64,000 bases of DNA from Micromonospora globbae (GTDB lineage: Bacteria > Actinomycetota > Actinomycetes > Mycobacteriales > Micromonosporaceae): contig NZ_RAQQ01000027.1 of NCBI RefSeq assembly GCF_003610785.1, forward strand, positions 24,584 through 88,583, in the 5' to 3' direction. The notes under the pieces are model-generated. The model ran no database searches. It saw only the letters and a program-made list of their open reading frames with translations, and was not told where the DNA came from. Below are positions 1-8,020 of this stretch, in pieces (the first letter of the stretch is position 1; every line of letters starts with the position of its first letter). A program made the translations under genes and the position numbers.

Positions 1-126
1 GCCCCCGCGGTGGCCGCCGCCGTACGCGCGGCCGCGCAGAACCCGGCCGCGGCGCCCGCTCCGGCCGGTGACGCCGGCCCGGCCGACCTCCCCGAGATCG
101 CCGCCGAAGCCTCCGCCACGCCGTAA
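1..126 (+). CDS. C-terminal end of an unidentified protein
   Basis: An open frame enters from the left edge in frame 1 and runs 41 codons to a TAA at 124-126. The visible residues are almost all Ala, Pro, Val, Gly and Asp, ending in SATP, so this is a low-complexity tail with no recognisable domain. It is convergent with dapF, and the palindrome at 188-256 lies between them. The start and identity are outside the window, so no function is proposed. Confidence 0.5.
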   Translation, partial: APAVAAAVRAAAQNPAAAPAPAGDAGPADLPEIAAEASATP

Positions 127-187
127 ATCCCGGGCCCCGCGCGGACCCCTCCCCGGGGGCCCCGGGCCCCCCGGGGACCCCTCCCCG

Positions 188-256
188 CGATCTTGCACTT
201 TCTGCCCCGGCAAAAGCCGCATTCCACGCGATCCAGGGGCCGAAAGTGCAAGATCG
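188..256. repeat. Intergenic palindrome, GATCTTGCAC family (copy 1)
   Basis: A perfect 14-bp inverted repeat: CGATCTTGCACTTT at 188-201 and its complement at 243-256, with a 41-nt spacer. It lies between two convergent genes, where it could fold in RNA as a bidirectional terminator. The same core appears at 19471-19546 and more weakly at 4248-4326, so it belongs to a dispersed family. The terminator role is an inference. Confidence 0.75.
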
Positions 257-287
257 ACGGGGTGACCCGGCGGGGTCAGGGCATGGG

Positions 288-1133
288 TCAGGGGTGCAGG
301 GTTGGGGCGGTGACCTGGCCGGTGGCGACCAGGACGGCGGGGCCGGAGAGCCAGCAGGAGTCCTCGGTCACCGTCACCGTGAGGCGGCCCCCGGGCACGT
401 CGACGGCGACGACCCCGGTGTCACGCCCCGCGTCGCGCAGCGCCACCGCGCCCACCGCGCACGCGCCCGTGCCGCAGGAGAGCGTCTCCGCCGAGCCCCG
501 CTCGTAGACCCGCATCAGCACGTGCCCGTCGGCGCCCGCCACCGGCGCGCCGGGGGCGGTGAACTCGACGTTCACGCCGGCGGGGAAGACCGCGGCGTCC
601 ACCTCGGGCGCCCGGCCCAGGTCGAGCGCCGGCAGGTCCAGCCCGGCGGGCAGCGGGCACACGAGGTGCGGGTTGCCCACGTCCACGGCGGTGCCGGCCA
701 GGGTGAGCCCACCGAGGGTGGCCGTCGACGCGTCGTACAGCCGGGGGCGGCGCATCTCGACGGCGACGTCCTCCCCCTCGATCCGGGCCCGCACCACGCC
801 GGCCCGCGTCGCCACGGGCAGCGCGGCCTCCGAGGGCTCGGCCAGCCCGGTGTCGAGGAGGTAGCGGACGAACACCCGCGCGCCGTTGCCGCACATCTCG
901 GCGAGCGAGCCGTCGGCGTTCCAGTAGTCCATGAACCACTCGGCCTCGCCGGCCAGCGCGGCTCCCTCCGGGTGCTTGGCGGCCCGGACGACCCGCAGCA
1001 CGCCGTCCGCGCCGATCCCCCGCCGCCGGTCGCACAGCGCCGCGACCAGCCCCAGGGTGAGGTCGAGCGCGCCGTCCGGGTCGGGCAGGATCACGAAGTC
1101 GTTGCCGGTGCCGTGCCCCTTGGTGAACTCCAC
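288..1133 (-). CDS. dapF: Diaminopimelate epimerase
   Basis: Converts LL-diaminopimelate to the meso form, the last epimerisation before lysine and the source of the peptidoglycan cross-linking residue; cytoplasmic. The 281-residue protein has both halves of the DapF fold with the two catalytic cysteines in their classic settings: MCGNGAR with Cys81 and SCGTGACA with Cys220. The N-terminal stretch FTKGHGTGNDF is also typical. It starts at GTG. It is the last gene of a leftward run with miaA (7 bp upstream) and the dioxygenase-like gene, an arrangement (miaA-dapF) common in actinobacteria. Length and motifs leave little doubt. Confidence 0.97.
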   Translation of the reverse strand: MEFTKGHGTGNDFVILPDPDGALDLTLGLVAALCDRRRGIGADGVLRVVRAAKHPEGAALAGEAEWFMDYWNADGSLAEMCGNGARVFVRYLLDTGLAEPSEAALPVATRAGVVRARIEGEDVAVEMRRPRLYDASTATLGGLTLAGTAVDVGNPHLVCPLPAGLDLPALDLGRAPEVDAAVFPAGVNVEFTAPGAPVAGADGHVLMRVYERGSAETLSCGTGACAVGAVALRDAGRDTGVVAVDVPGGRLTVTVTEDSCWLSGPAVLVATGQVTAPTLHP

Positions 1134-1140
1134 GCCCCCA

Positions 1141-2052
1141 TCATCGCGCAGCGGACGTCGCCACCCGCACGGCCTCGGCCACCAGGCCGGGGTCGGCCGA
1201 GTCGAGCCAGTGGATCCGGGGGTCCCGGCGGAACCAGGAACGCTGCCGTCGGACGAAGCGCCGGGTGGCGCGGATCGTCTCCTCGTACGCCTCGGTCTCG
1301 GTCAGCTCGCCGGCGAGGAACCGCAGCACCTGCTGGTAGCCGAGCGCGCGGCTCGCCGTACGCCCGTCGGGCAGGCCCCGGCCGACCAGCTCGCGGGTCT
1401 CGGCGACCAGGCCGTCGGCCCACATCCGGTCGACCCGCCGGGCGATCCGCTCGTCCAGCAATTCCGTGTCGAGGTCCACGCCGATCTGCACCGACGGGTA
1501 GTACGGGGTGGGCTCCGGCAGCGACGCCGTGAACGGCGCCCCGGTCAGCTCGATCACCTCGAGCGCCCGGACGATGCGCCGGCCGTTGCCGGGCAGGATG
1601 CCCGCGGCGGCAGCGGGGTCGGCGGCGCGCAGCCGCGCGTACAGGGGGGCCGGGCCGACCTCGGCGAGCTCCCGCTCCAGCCGCTCCCGGATCGCCGGGT
1701 CGGTGCCGGGAAACTCGAACTGCTCCAGCACCGCCCGGACGTAGAGCCCCGAGCCGCCGACCAGCAGTGGCACCCGCCCCCGGGCCAGGATGCCGTCGAC
1801 GGCCGCGCGGGCGAGCCGCTGGTACTCCGCGACGCTGGCCGGCTCGGTGACGTCCCAGATGTCCAGCAGGTGGTGCGGCACCCCCTCCCGCTCGGCCGGG
1901 GTGAGCTTGGCGGTGCCGATGTCCATGCCCCGGTAGAGCTGCATCGAGTCGGCGTTGACCACCTCGCCGTCGAGGGCGTGCGCGAGGGCGATGCTCAGCG
2001 CCGACTTGCCCGCCGCGGTCGGCCCGACCACGGCCACGACGGTGCCGGTCAT
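1141..2052 (-). CDS. miaA: tRNA dimethylallyltransferase
   Basis: Transfers a dimethylallyl group from DMAPP to N6 of adenosine 37 in tRNAs that read UNN codons; MiaB, encoded at 4337-5836, then methylthiolates the product. The 303-residue protein opens with a P-loop, GPTAAGKS at residues 10-17, followed by the DSMQLYRGMDIGTAK block that binds substrate, and has the ALGYQQ and TRRFVRRQRSWFRRD segments of the family near the C-terminus. The ATG start overlaps the upstream gene by 4 bp (ATGA-type coupling), and dapF follows after 7 bp, so the three genes are probably cotranscribed. Confidence 0.97.
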   Translation of the reverse strand: MTGTVVAVVGPTAAGKSALSIALAHALDGEVVNADSMQLYRGMDIGTAKLTPAEREGVPHHLLDIWDVTEPASVAEYQRLARAAVDGILARGRVPLLVGGSGLYVRAVLEQFEFPGTDPAIRERLERELAEVGPAPLYARLRAADPAAAAGILPGNGRRIVRALEVIELTGAPFTASLPEPTPYYPSVQIGVDLDTELLDERIARRVDRMWADGLVAETRELVGRGLPDGRTASRALGYQQVLRFLAGELTETEAYEETIRATRRFVRRQRSWFRRDPRIHWLDSADPGLVAEAVRVATSAAR

Positions 2053-2765
2053 CCGCGGGTCCAGGTCGCCACGAGGTAGGCGACGCCGTACGGGGCCGTG
2101 TGGTGGAGCAGGTCACCCCGCCAGTCGCCCCCCGCCGCGCGGGCGGCGGCGGCGAGCACCTGCCAGGTCGCGCGACCCGCCACCCGCAGCTCCGCGGACA
2201 GCGCCGGGTCCAGGTCGAGGAGGGCGTCGGCGTCCGCCGCGGCCAGGGCCGCCGCCACCGATTCGTCGTACGCCTGCGCGCGCGGGTCGTGGTAGCCGGG
2301 CGCCTTCTCGCCCCGGCAGGCCGTCCCGTCCCCCATGGCCAGCAGCGCGACCCGCGTGCCGCGCTCCGACACCCGCGCGGCGAGGTCGCGCAGCCCGGCC
2401 CCGGCGGTGTCGGCGGCGACCTGGGCGGCGGCGACCGGCACCCGCACCTCGTGGCGGGCGAGCAGCCAGGCGCCCAGGGTGAGGCTCAGCGGCAGCACCG
2501 CGCCCCGGTCCGGCTGGCCCGGGCTCAGGGGGACGGCCAGGTCGACACCCCACGGCTGCAACGAGCCGGTGGCCGGCGACGGGACCCAGCCGGTCTCCGG
2601 CCCGTCCCCGACCAGCACCACGGTGTCCGGTCCGGCGGACAGCAGCCGGGCCACGGCGGCGTCGCAGGCGGCCCGGAGGTCGTCCAGCTCCGGTGCGGCG
2701 GCACCGGCCACCTCGGGCACGAGCAGGGGCGGGTGGGGGCAGACGGCGGCGGCGACCAGTGGCAC
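2049..2765 (-). CDS. Class III extradiol dioxygenase-like protein
   Basis: About 238 residues. The start chosen is GTG at 2765, giving the family-like beginning PLVAAAVCPHPPLLVPEV; a longer frame upstream adds 26 arginine-rich residues that look untranslated. The CPHPP motif is the metal-binding histidine segment of the LigB-like class III extradiol dioxygenase fold, and VLVGDGPE and LLAMGDGTACR are typical of the actinobacterial subgroup found beside miaA. The substrate is unknown, and members of this subgroup have not to my knowledge been shown to cleave catechols. It is translationally coupled to miaA through a 4-bp overlap and is divergent from the DUF349 gene. Confidence 0.85.
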   Translation of the reverse strand: MPLVAAAVCPHPPLLVPEVAGAAAPELDDLRAACDAAVARLLSAGPDTVVLVGDGPETGWVPSPATGSLQPWGVDLAVPLSPGQPDRGAVLPLSLTLGAWLLARHEVRVPVAAAQVAADTAGAGLRDLAARVSERGTRVALLAMGDGTACRGEKAPGYHDPRAQAYDESVAAALAAADADALLDLDPALSAELRVAGRATWQVLAAAARAAGGDWRGDLLHHTAPYGVAYLVATWTRG

Positions 2766-2968
2766 CCGTTCACGGTAGCGGGACACCCCGGTGCGTCCAC
2801 GCGCCGATCCGGTCACCCGGGCGGTAGGACACCGTATGGTCACGGTCGGCGATAGGCGCTCGACGGGGACGGGGTCGTACCTGTGACAATGCCGGGGAGA
2901 AACTTGGCTGCGCCGTGGCGGCGCTCGGGGGACGGTTCCCCCGACGCCGGGAGAACGAGGATGGGCAC
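2766..2968. promoter_or_regulatory. Divergent intergenic region with a hairpin before the DUF349 gene
   Basis: This 203-bp gap separates two divergent genes and must hold both promoters; I see no convincing -35/-10 pair. An 8-bp stem with a CGGT loop lies at 2925-2944, about 25 bp before the DUF349 start, close enough to affect its ribosome binding site. The ribosome binding site GAGAACGAGG lies 5 bp or so upstream of the ATG. Confidence 0.35.
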
Positions 2969-4177
2969 ATGAGCGACTGGACTGCCTTCGGACGGGTGGA
3001 CGCGGACGGCACCGTGTACGTCAAGACCGCCGAGGGCGAGCGGGTGGTCGGATCCTGGCAGGCCGGAGCACCGGAGGAGGGGCTGGCACACTTCGCGCGC
3101 CGCTTCGCCGATCTGGTGACCGAGGTGGACCTGACCGAGGCCCGTCTCAACTCGGGCGCGGCGGACGCCGGCCACTCGCTGAGCACGATCCGCCGGATCC
3201 GGGCCTCCCTCGCCGAGGCGCACGTGGTCGGCGACATCGACGGGCTGGCCGCACGGCTGGACCGGCTCGCGGCCCTGGCCGAGGAGAAGGCCGGCGAGGC
3301 CCGCGCGGCGCGGGACGCGGCACGCGCCGAGGCGCTGGCCCGCAAGACGGCGCTGGTCGAGGAGGCCGAGAAGCTGGCCGCCGAGTCGACGGGCTGGAAG
3401 ACCGCCGGGGACCGCCTCAAGGAGATCCTCGACGAGTGGAAGACCATCCGGGGCGTCGACAAGAAGACCGACGGCGAGCTGTGGAAGCGTTTCGCCGCCG
3501 CCCGCGACGGCTTCACCCGCCGCCGGGGCGCCCACTTCGCGTCCCTGGACGCGCAGCGCAAGCAGGCGCAGGCCGTCAAGGAGGAGCTGGTTACCGAGGC
3601 GGAGAAGCTGAAGGACTCCACCGACTGGGCGGCCACGGCCAACCAGCTCAAGGACCTGATGTCGCGCTGGAAGGCGGCGCCCCGCGCCTCCAAGGAGGCC
3701 GAGCAGCGGCTGTGGGAACGGTTCCGGGCCGCGCAGGACGAGTTCTTCACCCGCCGCAGCGAGGTGTTCTCGGCGCGGGACAACGAGCAGCGCGCCAACC
3801 TGGAGCGCAAGCAGGCCCTGCTCGCCGAGGCCGAGGCGCTCGACGTCGAGGGCGACCCGAAGGGCGCCCAGGCGAAGCTGCGGGAGATCCAGGCCCAGTG
3901 GCACGAGGCGGGCCGGGTGCCCCGCGAGGCGGCCGCCGGGCTGGAGCGCCGGCTGCGGGCCGTCGACGAGAAGGTCCGCGAGGTCATGGACTCGGCGTGG
4001 CGGCGTACGTCCAAGGAGGACAACCCGCTGCTCGCCCAGATGCGGGCGCAGGTCGCCGAGGCGGAGGACCGGCTGGCGCGGGCGCAGGCCGCCGGCGACG
4101 CCCGGCGGATCCGGGAGGCCGAGCAGGCCCTCGCGACGAAGCGGCAGTTTCTCCAGCTGGCCGAGCAGTCGGGCTGA
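2969..4177 (+). CDS. DUF349 domain protein, helical repeats
   Basis: A 402-residue, highly charged all-helical protein. Three DUF349-type repeats of about 75 residues can be picked out, each with a W-x-A-x(4)-L-K-(E/D) start, an (L/R)W-x-(R/K)F block and a long basic helix. Members are cytoplasmic and of uncertain function; the family is often found in stress or ribosome-associated settings, but nothing here fixes a role. The ATG at 2969 (MSDWTAFGRVDADGTVYVK) is preferred over the longer frame because the family starts here. It stands alone and ends at a strong hairpin terminator. Confidence 0.88.
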   Translation: MSDWTAFGRVDADGTVYVKTAEGERVVGSWQAGAPEEGLAHFARRFADLVTEVDLTEARLNSGAADAGHSLSTIRRIRASLAEAHVVGDIDGLAARLDRLAALAEEKAGEARAARDAARAEALARKTALVEEAEKLAAESTGWKTAGDRLKEILDEWKTIRGVDKKTDGELWKRFAAARDGFTRRRGAHFASLDAQRKQAQAVKEELVTEAEKLKDSTDWAATANQLKDLMSRWKAAPRASKEAEQRLWERFRAAQDEFFTRRSEVFSARDNEQRANLERKQALLAEAEALDVEGDPKGAQAKLREIQAQWHEAGRVPREAAAGLERRLRAVDEKVREVMDSAWRRTSKEDNPLLAQMRAQVAEAEDRLARAQAAGDARRIREAEQALATKRQFLQLAEQSG

Positions 4178-4188
4178 CCCGAGGTGTG

Positions 4189-4220
4189 GGAGCCCCGGTC
4201 CCGGACGGGACCGGGGCTCC
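4189..4220. terminator. Hairpin terminator after the DUF349 gene
   Basis: A perfect 14-bp stem: GGAGCCCCGGTCCC at 4189-4202, loop GGAC, and the complement at 4207-4220, starting 11 bp after the stop codon. There is no U-tract, as is usual for actinobacterial hairpin terminators. Confidence 0.8.
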
Positions 4221-4247
4221 GTCGTCTCCGCGCCCGGTTCGAGGGCC

Positions 4248-4326
4248 CAAGATCGTGCACGATCCACGAAGTAGTGGCCTCCGCGCGCTGGCGAAGGCAC
4301 TACATCCTGCTTACAGCGCGATCTTG
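4248..4326. repeat. Intergenic palindrome, GATCTTG family (divergent copy)
   Basis: Outer arms CAAGATCG at 4248-4255 and CGATCTTG at 4319-4326 enclose an inner inverted repeat, GTAGTG near 4271 and CACTAC near 4298. It lies between the DUF349 gene and miaB, which converge. It shares the AAGATC/GATCTT ends with the palindromes at 188 and 19471 but has a different middle. Confidence 0.55.
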
Positions 4327-4336
4327 CGCCGGCGGG

Positions 4337-5836
4337 TCAGTGCGCGGCGCAGCCCGAGGTGGGTGCGGGCGTGGCGGCCGGCGCGCCGATCGTGGGCAGC
4401 CCCAGCAGCACACCTGGCGTACGGGGCGTACGCCCCGCCTCGGCGGCGTCGCCGGCCCGGGTACGCCGGTGCGACAGCGGCTCGCCGTCGGCGTTGAGGT
4501 GGTGCGGGGCGGCGTACGTGACGGTGGTGTGCACGACGTCGCCGGGGCGGATCTGCCCGGCGAGGGAGCCCGCGTCGAAGTGGACGAGCCGTCCGTCCCG
4601 GGCCCGGCCGGACATCCGCCCCGTCCGCTCGTCCTTGCGGCCCTCACCGACGGCCACGAGCACCTCGACGGTCTCGCCGACCAGCTTCCGGTTCTCCGCC
4701 CAGGTGATCTCCTCGACGCAGGCGATGAGCCGCTCGTACCGCTCCTGCACGACCTGCTTGGGCAGCTGGCCGTCCATCGTGGCGGCGGGGGTGCCGGGGC
4801 GCTTGGAGTACTGGAAGGTGAAGGCCGAGGCGAAGCGGGCCTCGCGTACCACGTCGAGGGTGCGCTCGAAGTCGGCCTCGGTCTCGCCGGGGAAGCCCAC
4901 GATGATGTCGGTGGTGATGGCCGCGTCCGGCATGGCCGCCCGGACCTTCTCGATGATCCCGAGGTAGCGCTCGGCCCGGTACGACCGGCGCATGGCGCGC
5001 AGCACGGCGTCGGAGCCGGACTGCAACGGCATGTGCAGCGAGTGGCAGACGTTGGGCGTCTCGGCCATGGCGGCGATCACGTCGTCGGTGAAGTCCTTCG
5101 GGTGCGGGCTCGTGAACCGCACCCGCTCCAGGCCGTCGATGTCGCCGCAGGCCCGCAGCAGCTTGCCGAACGCGAGCCGGTCGCCGAACTCGACGCCGTA
5201 GGAGTTGACGTTCTGCCCGAGCAGGGTCACCTCCAGCACGCCCTCGTCGACCAGCGCCCGCACCTCGGAGAGGATGTCCCCGGGGCGGCGGTCCTTCTCC
5301 TTGCCGCGCAGGGAGGGCACGATGCAGAACGTGCAGGTGTTGTTGCAGCCCACCGAGATCGACACCCAACCGGCGTACGTCGACTCGCGGCGGGTCGGCA
5401 GCGTCGAGGGGAAGACCTCCAGCGACTCGAGGATCTCCACCTCGGCGGCGGTGTTGTGCCGGGCCCGTTCGAGCAGCACCGGCAGCGAGCCGATGTTGTG
5501 CGTCCCGAAGACCACGTCCACCCAGGGCGCCTTGCGGACGATGTCGCCGCGGTCCTTCTGGGCCAGGCAGCCGCCCACGGCGATCTGCATCCCGGGGTGC
5601 TTCTCCTTGACGGGGCGCAGATGACCGAGGTTGCCGTAGAGCCGGTTGTCGGCGTTCTCCCGGACCGCGCAGGTGTTGAACACCACCACGTCCGGGTGCT
5701 CGTCGGCCTCGGCGGCCCGGACGTATCCGGCCTGCTCCAGCAGCCCGGAGATGCGCTCCGAGTCGTGCACGTTCATCTGGCAGCCGTACGTCCGCACCTG
5801 GTAGGTACGCGGGCTGCCCGCCGCTGCGGTAGTCAT
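4337..5836 (-). CDS. miaB: tRNA-2-methylthio-N6-dimethylallyladenosine synthase
   Basis: Radical-SAM methylthiotransferase that adds the 2-methylthio group to the i6A37 nucleotide made by MiaA. Of 499 residues, the N-terminal UPF0004 domain carries Cys19, Cys56 and Cys90 for the auxiliary 4Fe-4S cluster; the radical-SAM motif is GCNNTCTFC with Cys164, Cys168 and Cys171; a TRAM RNA-binding domain follows near residues 375-445. The C-terminal 45 residues are an Ala/Pro-rich extension beyond TRAM that is not conserved in the family. It is divergent from the DUF2277 gene with only 53 bp between them. Confidence 0.97.
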   Translation of the reverse strand: MTTAAAGSPRTYQVRTYGCQMNVHDSERISGLLEQAGYVRAAEADEHPDVVVFNTCAVRENADNRLYGNLGHLRPVKEKHPGMQIAVGGCLAQKDRGDIVRKAPWVDVVFGTHNIGSLPVLLERARHNTAAEVEILESLEVFPSTLPTRRESTYAGWVSISVGCNNTCTFCIVPSLRGKEKDRRPGDILSEVRALVDEGVLEVTLLGQNVNSYGVEFGDRLAFGKLLRACGDIDGLERVRFTSPHPKDFTDDVIAAMAETPNVCHSLHMPLQSGSDAVLRAMRRSYRAERYLGIIEKVRAAMPDAAITTDIIVGFPGETEADFERTLDVVREARFASAFTFQYSKRPGTPAATMDGQLPKQVVQERYERLIACVEEITWAENRKLVGETVEVLVAVGEGRKDERTGRMSGRARDGRLVHFDAGSLAGQIRPGDVVHTTVTYAAPHHLNADGEPLSHRRTRAGDAAEAGRTPRTPGVLLGLPTIGAPAATPAPTSGCAAH

Positions 5837-5889
5837 GACCAGGACAGCGTATCCGGGCCCACCGGATCGACCGGAACCGAGGAGGAGCC

Positions 5890-6168
5890 GTGTGCCGGAG
5901 CATCAAGACCCTGCGTGAGCCGTACACCGAGCAGGTGACCGACGAGGACGTCCGGGCCGCGGCGTTGCAGTACGTCCGGAAGATCTCCGGTTTCCGTACG
6001 CCCGCCGCGCACAACGCCGCCGCGTTCGAGGCGGCGGTGGCCGCCGTGGCGGAGGCCACCGCGACCCTGCTCGACCAGCTCGTCGTGCGCGGGGGCGCGG
6101 CGCCGCGCGCCGGTCAGGCCGCCGCGAGCGCCGGCGCGACCGTGTCGGGGGCCCACCGGGAGCGGTGA
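5890..6168 (+). CDS. DUF2277 family protein
   Basis: A small 92-residue protein beginning MCRSIKTLREP, the hallmark of the DUF2277 family (short cytosolic proteins often encoded next to miaB in actinobacteria). The GTG start at 5890 is supported by a strong GAGGAGGA ribosome binding site. The last 20 or so residues (Ala/Gly-rich) go beyond the conserved core and overlap the 3' end of the opposing gene by 55 bp. Function unknown. Confidence 0.88.
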   Translation: MCRSIKTLREPYTEQVTDEDVRAAALQYVRKISGFRTPAAHNAAAFEAAVAAVAEATATLLDQLVVRGGAAPRAGQAAASAGATVSGAHRER

Positions 6169-6593
6169 CACTGGGACCAGCCGCGGCAGCCGGGGTCGGC
6201 CTCGGTGCAGAGGCGCTGGTTGCGCAGCTCCTCGCCGTCGTCGGTCTCCCGCACGTCGAAGTGCACCGGCCGGATGGTGCCGTCGGGGGAGACGAGCAGG
6301 TGCCGGCCGGCGTCGAGGGTGTCGTCGCGCAGCAGGCAGTTGCGGTCCAGCAGCCGGGCGAGCGCGGCGATGCTGGCGTGCTCGGAGAGCTGGTCCGGCA
6401 CGCCGTAGCAGTCCACGATCGTGGCGAACTCCCCGGGCGCCTGCCAGACGTCGCAGACCACCGCGTACGCCGGCAGGCGAGCCGGGTCGGCGATCGCGAG
6501 GGGCATCACCACCCGGCCGAGCGCCTCGGCCAGTGCCGGGTAGACCTCCACGGGTCGTACCTGGTCGATTCTCCAGTTCCACAGCTCGGTCAT
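6114..6593 (-). CDS. Conserved hypothetical protein
   Basis: 159 residues from the ATG at 6593, which has a GAGGAGGCGGC ribosome binding site; an in-frame ATG 27 bp upstream is less well placed. No family recognised with certainty. The protein is acidic and has four Cys and a His in its C-terminal third (LCTEADPGCRGWSQCHRSRW), which might bind a metal. The core has a W-W N-terminus and DVRETDDGEELRN. It converges on and overlaps the DUF2277 gene by 55 bp. Confidence 0.7.
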   Translation of the reverse strand: MTELWNWRIDQVRPVEVYPALAEALGRVVMPLAIADPARLPAYAVVCDVWQAPGEFATIVDCYGVPDQLSEHASIAALARLLDRNCLLRDDTLDAGRHLLVSPDGTIRPVHFDVRETDDGEELRNQRLCTEADPGCRGWSQCHRSRWAPDTVAPALAAA

Positions 6594-6826
6594 GCCGCCT
6601 CCTCGCTGCGTTCGTCCCACCGGCCTCCGGATCGGGCCTTACTGACGATGGTGCGGTGCATTTGACCTCAGCCGGGGGCAAGTTACCGGTCTGTGACCAT
6701 TCCGGGCAAATTTTCCCGCCCCCACATCGCTGGGAGTAGCGGGAAAGTGACAGTTTATCGGGTATGGTGCCACAAATCACGCAGCGGGATCCCCGGGCGC
6801 GGCGCGTGCGCCCCGCCACCCGTCCC
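6594..6826. other. Intergenic stretch without a gene
   Basis: It lies downstream of selD and upstream of the leftward gene at 6593. It is less GC-rich than its surroundings (for example around 6700-6770). It probably holds that gene's promoter. No tRNA, hairpin or ORF that I can support; in particular no tRNA-Sec-like cloverleaf beside selD. Confidence 0.4.
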
Positions 6827-7816
6827 TCAGCGGACGACCACCAGGTGCTCGCCGCGGGGCAGGAGTTCCCCCACCACCGGCGCGCCCGGCAGCTCCCCGG
6901 CCACCAGCAGCCCGCCGGAGGTCTGCGCGTCGGCCAGCAGCAGCCGTTCGTCCTCCCCCACGGCACCGAAGTCGGTCCACGGGGTCACCCAGTCCAGGTT
7001 GCGGCGGCTGCCGCCGCTCACGTACCCGTCGCGCACCGCCTCGCGGGCTCCGGCGAGGTACGGCACCCGGGCCGCGTCGATCGCCACGGTCAGCCCGCTG
7101 GCCCGGGCCAGCTTCGAGGCGTGACCCAGCAGTCCGAAGCCCGTCACGTCGGTGCCGCAGCGGATCCCCGCCGCGACCGCGGCGCGGGCGGCGTCCCGGT
7201 TCAGGGCGCTCATCGTGGCCACCGCCTCCGGGAAACGCTCACCGGTGGCCTTGTGCCGGGTGTTCAGCACCCCGACGCCGAGCGGCTTGGTGAGCGAGAG
7301 CGGCAGCCCGGGCCGGCCCGCGTCGAGCGTGATCAGGTCCTCGGGGCGGACCACCCCGGTGACCGCGAGCCCGTACTTGGGGCCGTCGTCGTCGACGCTG
7401 TGACCTCCCGCCAGGTGGCAGGCGGCGTCGCGGGCCACGTCCTGCCCGCCCCGCAGGACCTCCCGCGCCAGCTCCATGGGCAGCACGTCGCGGGGCCAGC
7501 AGAGCAGGTTCAGGGCCACCAGCGGGGTGCCGCCCATGGCGTACACGTCGGAGAGCGCGTTGGCCGCGGCGATGCGCCCCCAGTCGTACGCGTCGTCCAC
7601 GACGGGGGTGAAGAAGTCGGCGGTGCTCACGACGCCGGTCCGCTCGTCGAGGCGGACCACCGCGGCGTCGTCACCGTGGTCGAGTCCGACCAGCAGGTCC
7701 GCGTCACCGGTGGCGGGGCCGAGACCGGAAACCATCGCCTCCAGCTCGCCCGGCGGGATCTTGCAGGCGCATCCGCCACCGCGGGCGTACCGGGTGAGGC
7801 GTACCGGTTCGGTCAT
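6827..7816 (-). CDS. selD: Selenide, water dikinase (selenophosphate synthetase)
   Basis: Makes selenophosphate from selenide and ATP, the selenium donor for selenocysteine and for 2-selenouridine in tRNA. The 329-residue protein has the glycine-rich N-terminal motif GGGCACKIPP, with Cys in the catalytic position (Cys16) where selenoprotein forms carry Sec, and the lysine next to Cys18. DHGDDAAV, TADFFTPVVDD and ANALSDVYAMGG are the AIR-synthase-like ATP-binding blocks. No selA, selB, selC or selU is visible, so which selenium pathway it serves cannot be told from this window. It is divergent from gluA. Confidence 0.95.
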   Translation of the reverse strand: MTEPVRLTRYARGGGCACKIPPGELEAMVSGLGPATGDADLLVGLDHGDDAAVVRLDERTGVVSTADFFTPVVDDAYDWGRIAAANALSDVYAMGGTPLVALNLLCWPRDVLPMELAREVLRGGQDVARDAACHLAGGHSVDDDGPKYGLAVTGVVRPEDLITLDAGRPGLPLSLTKPLGVGVLNTRHKATGERFPEAVATMSALNRDAARAAVAAGIRCGTDVTGFGLLGHASKLARASGLTVAIDAARVPYLAGAREAVRDGYVSGGSRRNLDWVTPWTDFGAVGEDERLLLADAQTSGGLLVAGELPGAPVVGELLPRGEHLVVVR

Positions 7817-7933
7817 TCCCCCATGATCGCCCCGATGGGCGCAGAGCCGCCACCATCACGCGCCCGTTTCGGGGTCGAAATCGGACTCTCCGCACCCGGC
7901 ACCGTGGGTGTTACCGCTCCGTGACCAACCGAG

Positions 7934-7964
7934 TTGCATTCCGCCACAACCGGCCGCCTACAGT
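7934..7964 (+). promoter_or_regulatory. Candidate promoter of the gluABCD operon
   Basis: TTGCAT at 7934-7939 and TACAGT at 7959-7964 lie in the 204-bp gap between selD and gluA, 57 bp before the gluA start. The 19-bp spacer is longer than ideal, so this is only a candidate. Confidence 0.3.
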
Positions 7965-8020
7965 TGCCCAACCAGGGGTCGACAGACCCGATCCGCGAGA
8001 CGACAGGGACGGTGGACGAC

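Noticed and set aside
246..1532. A 428-codon frame on the plus strand across dapF and miaA
   Set aside because: Antisense to two genes with intact catalytic motifs; the translation is low-complexity.
6594..6826. tRNA-Sec or another RNA gene beside selD
   Set aside because: No cloverleaf-compatible stems or CCA end found on reading both strands.
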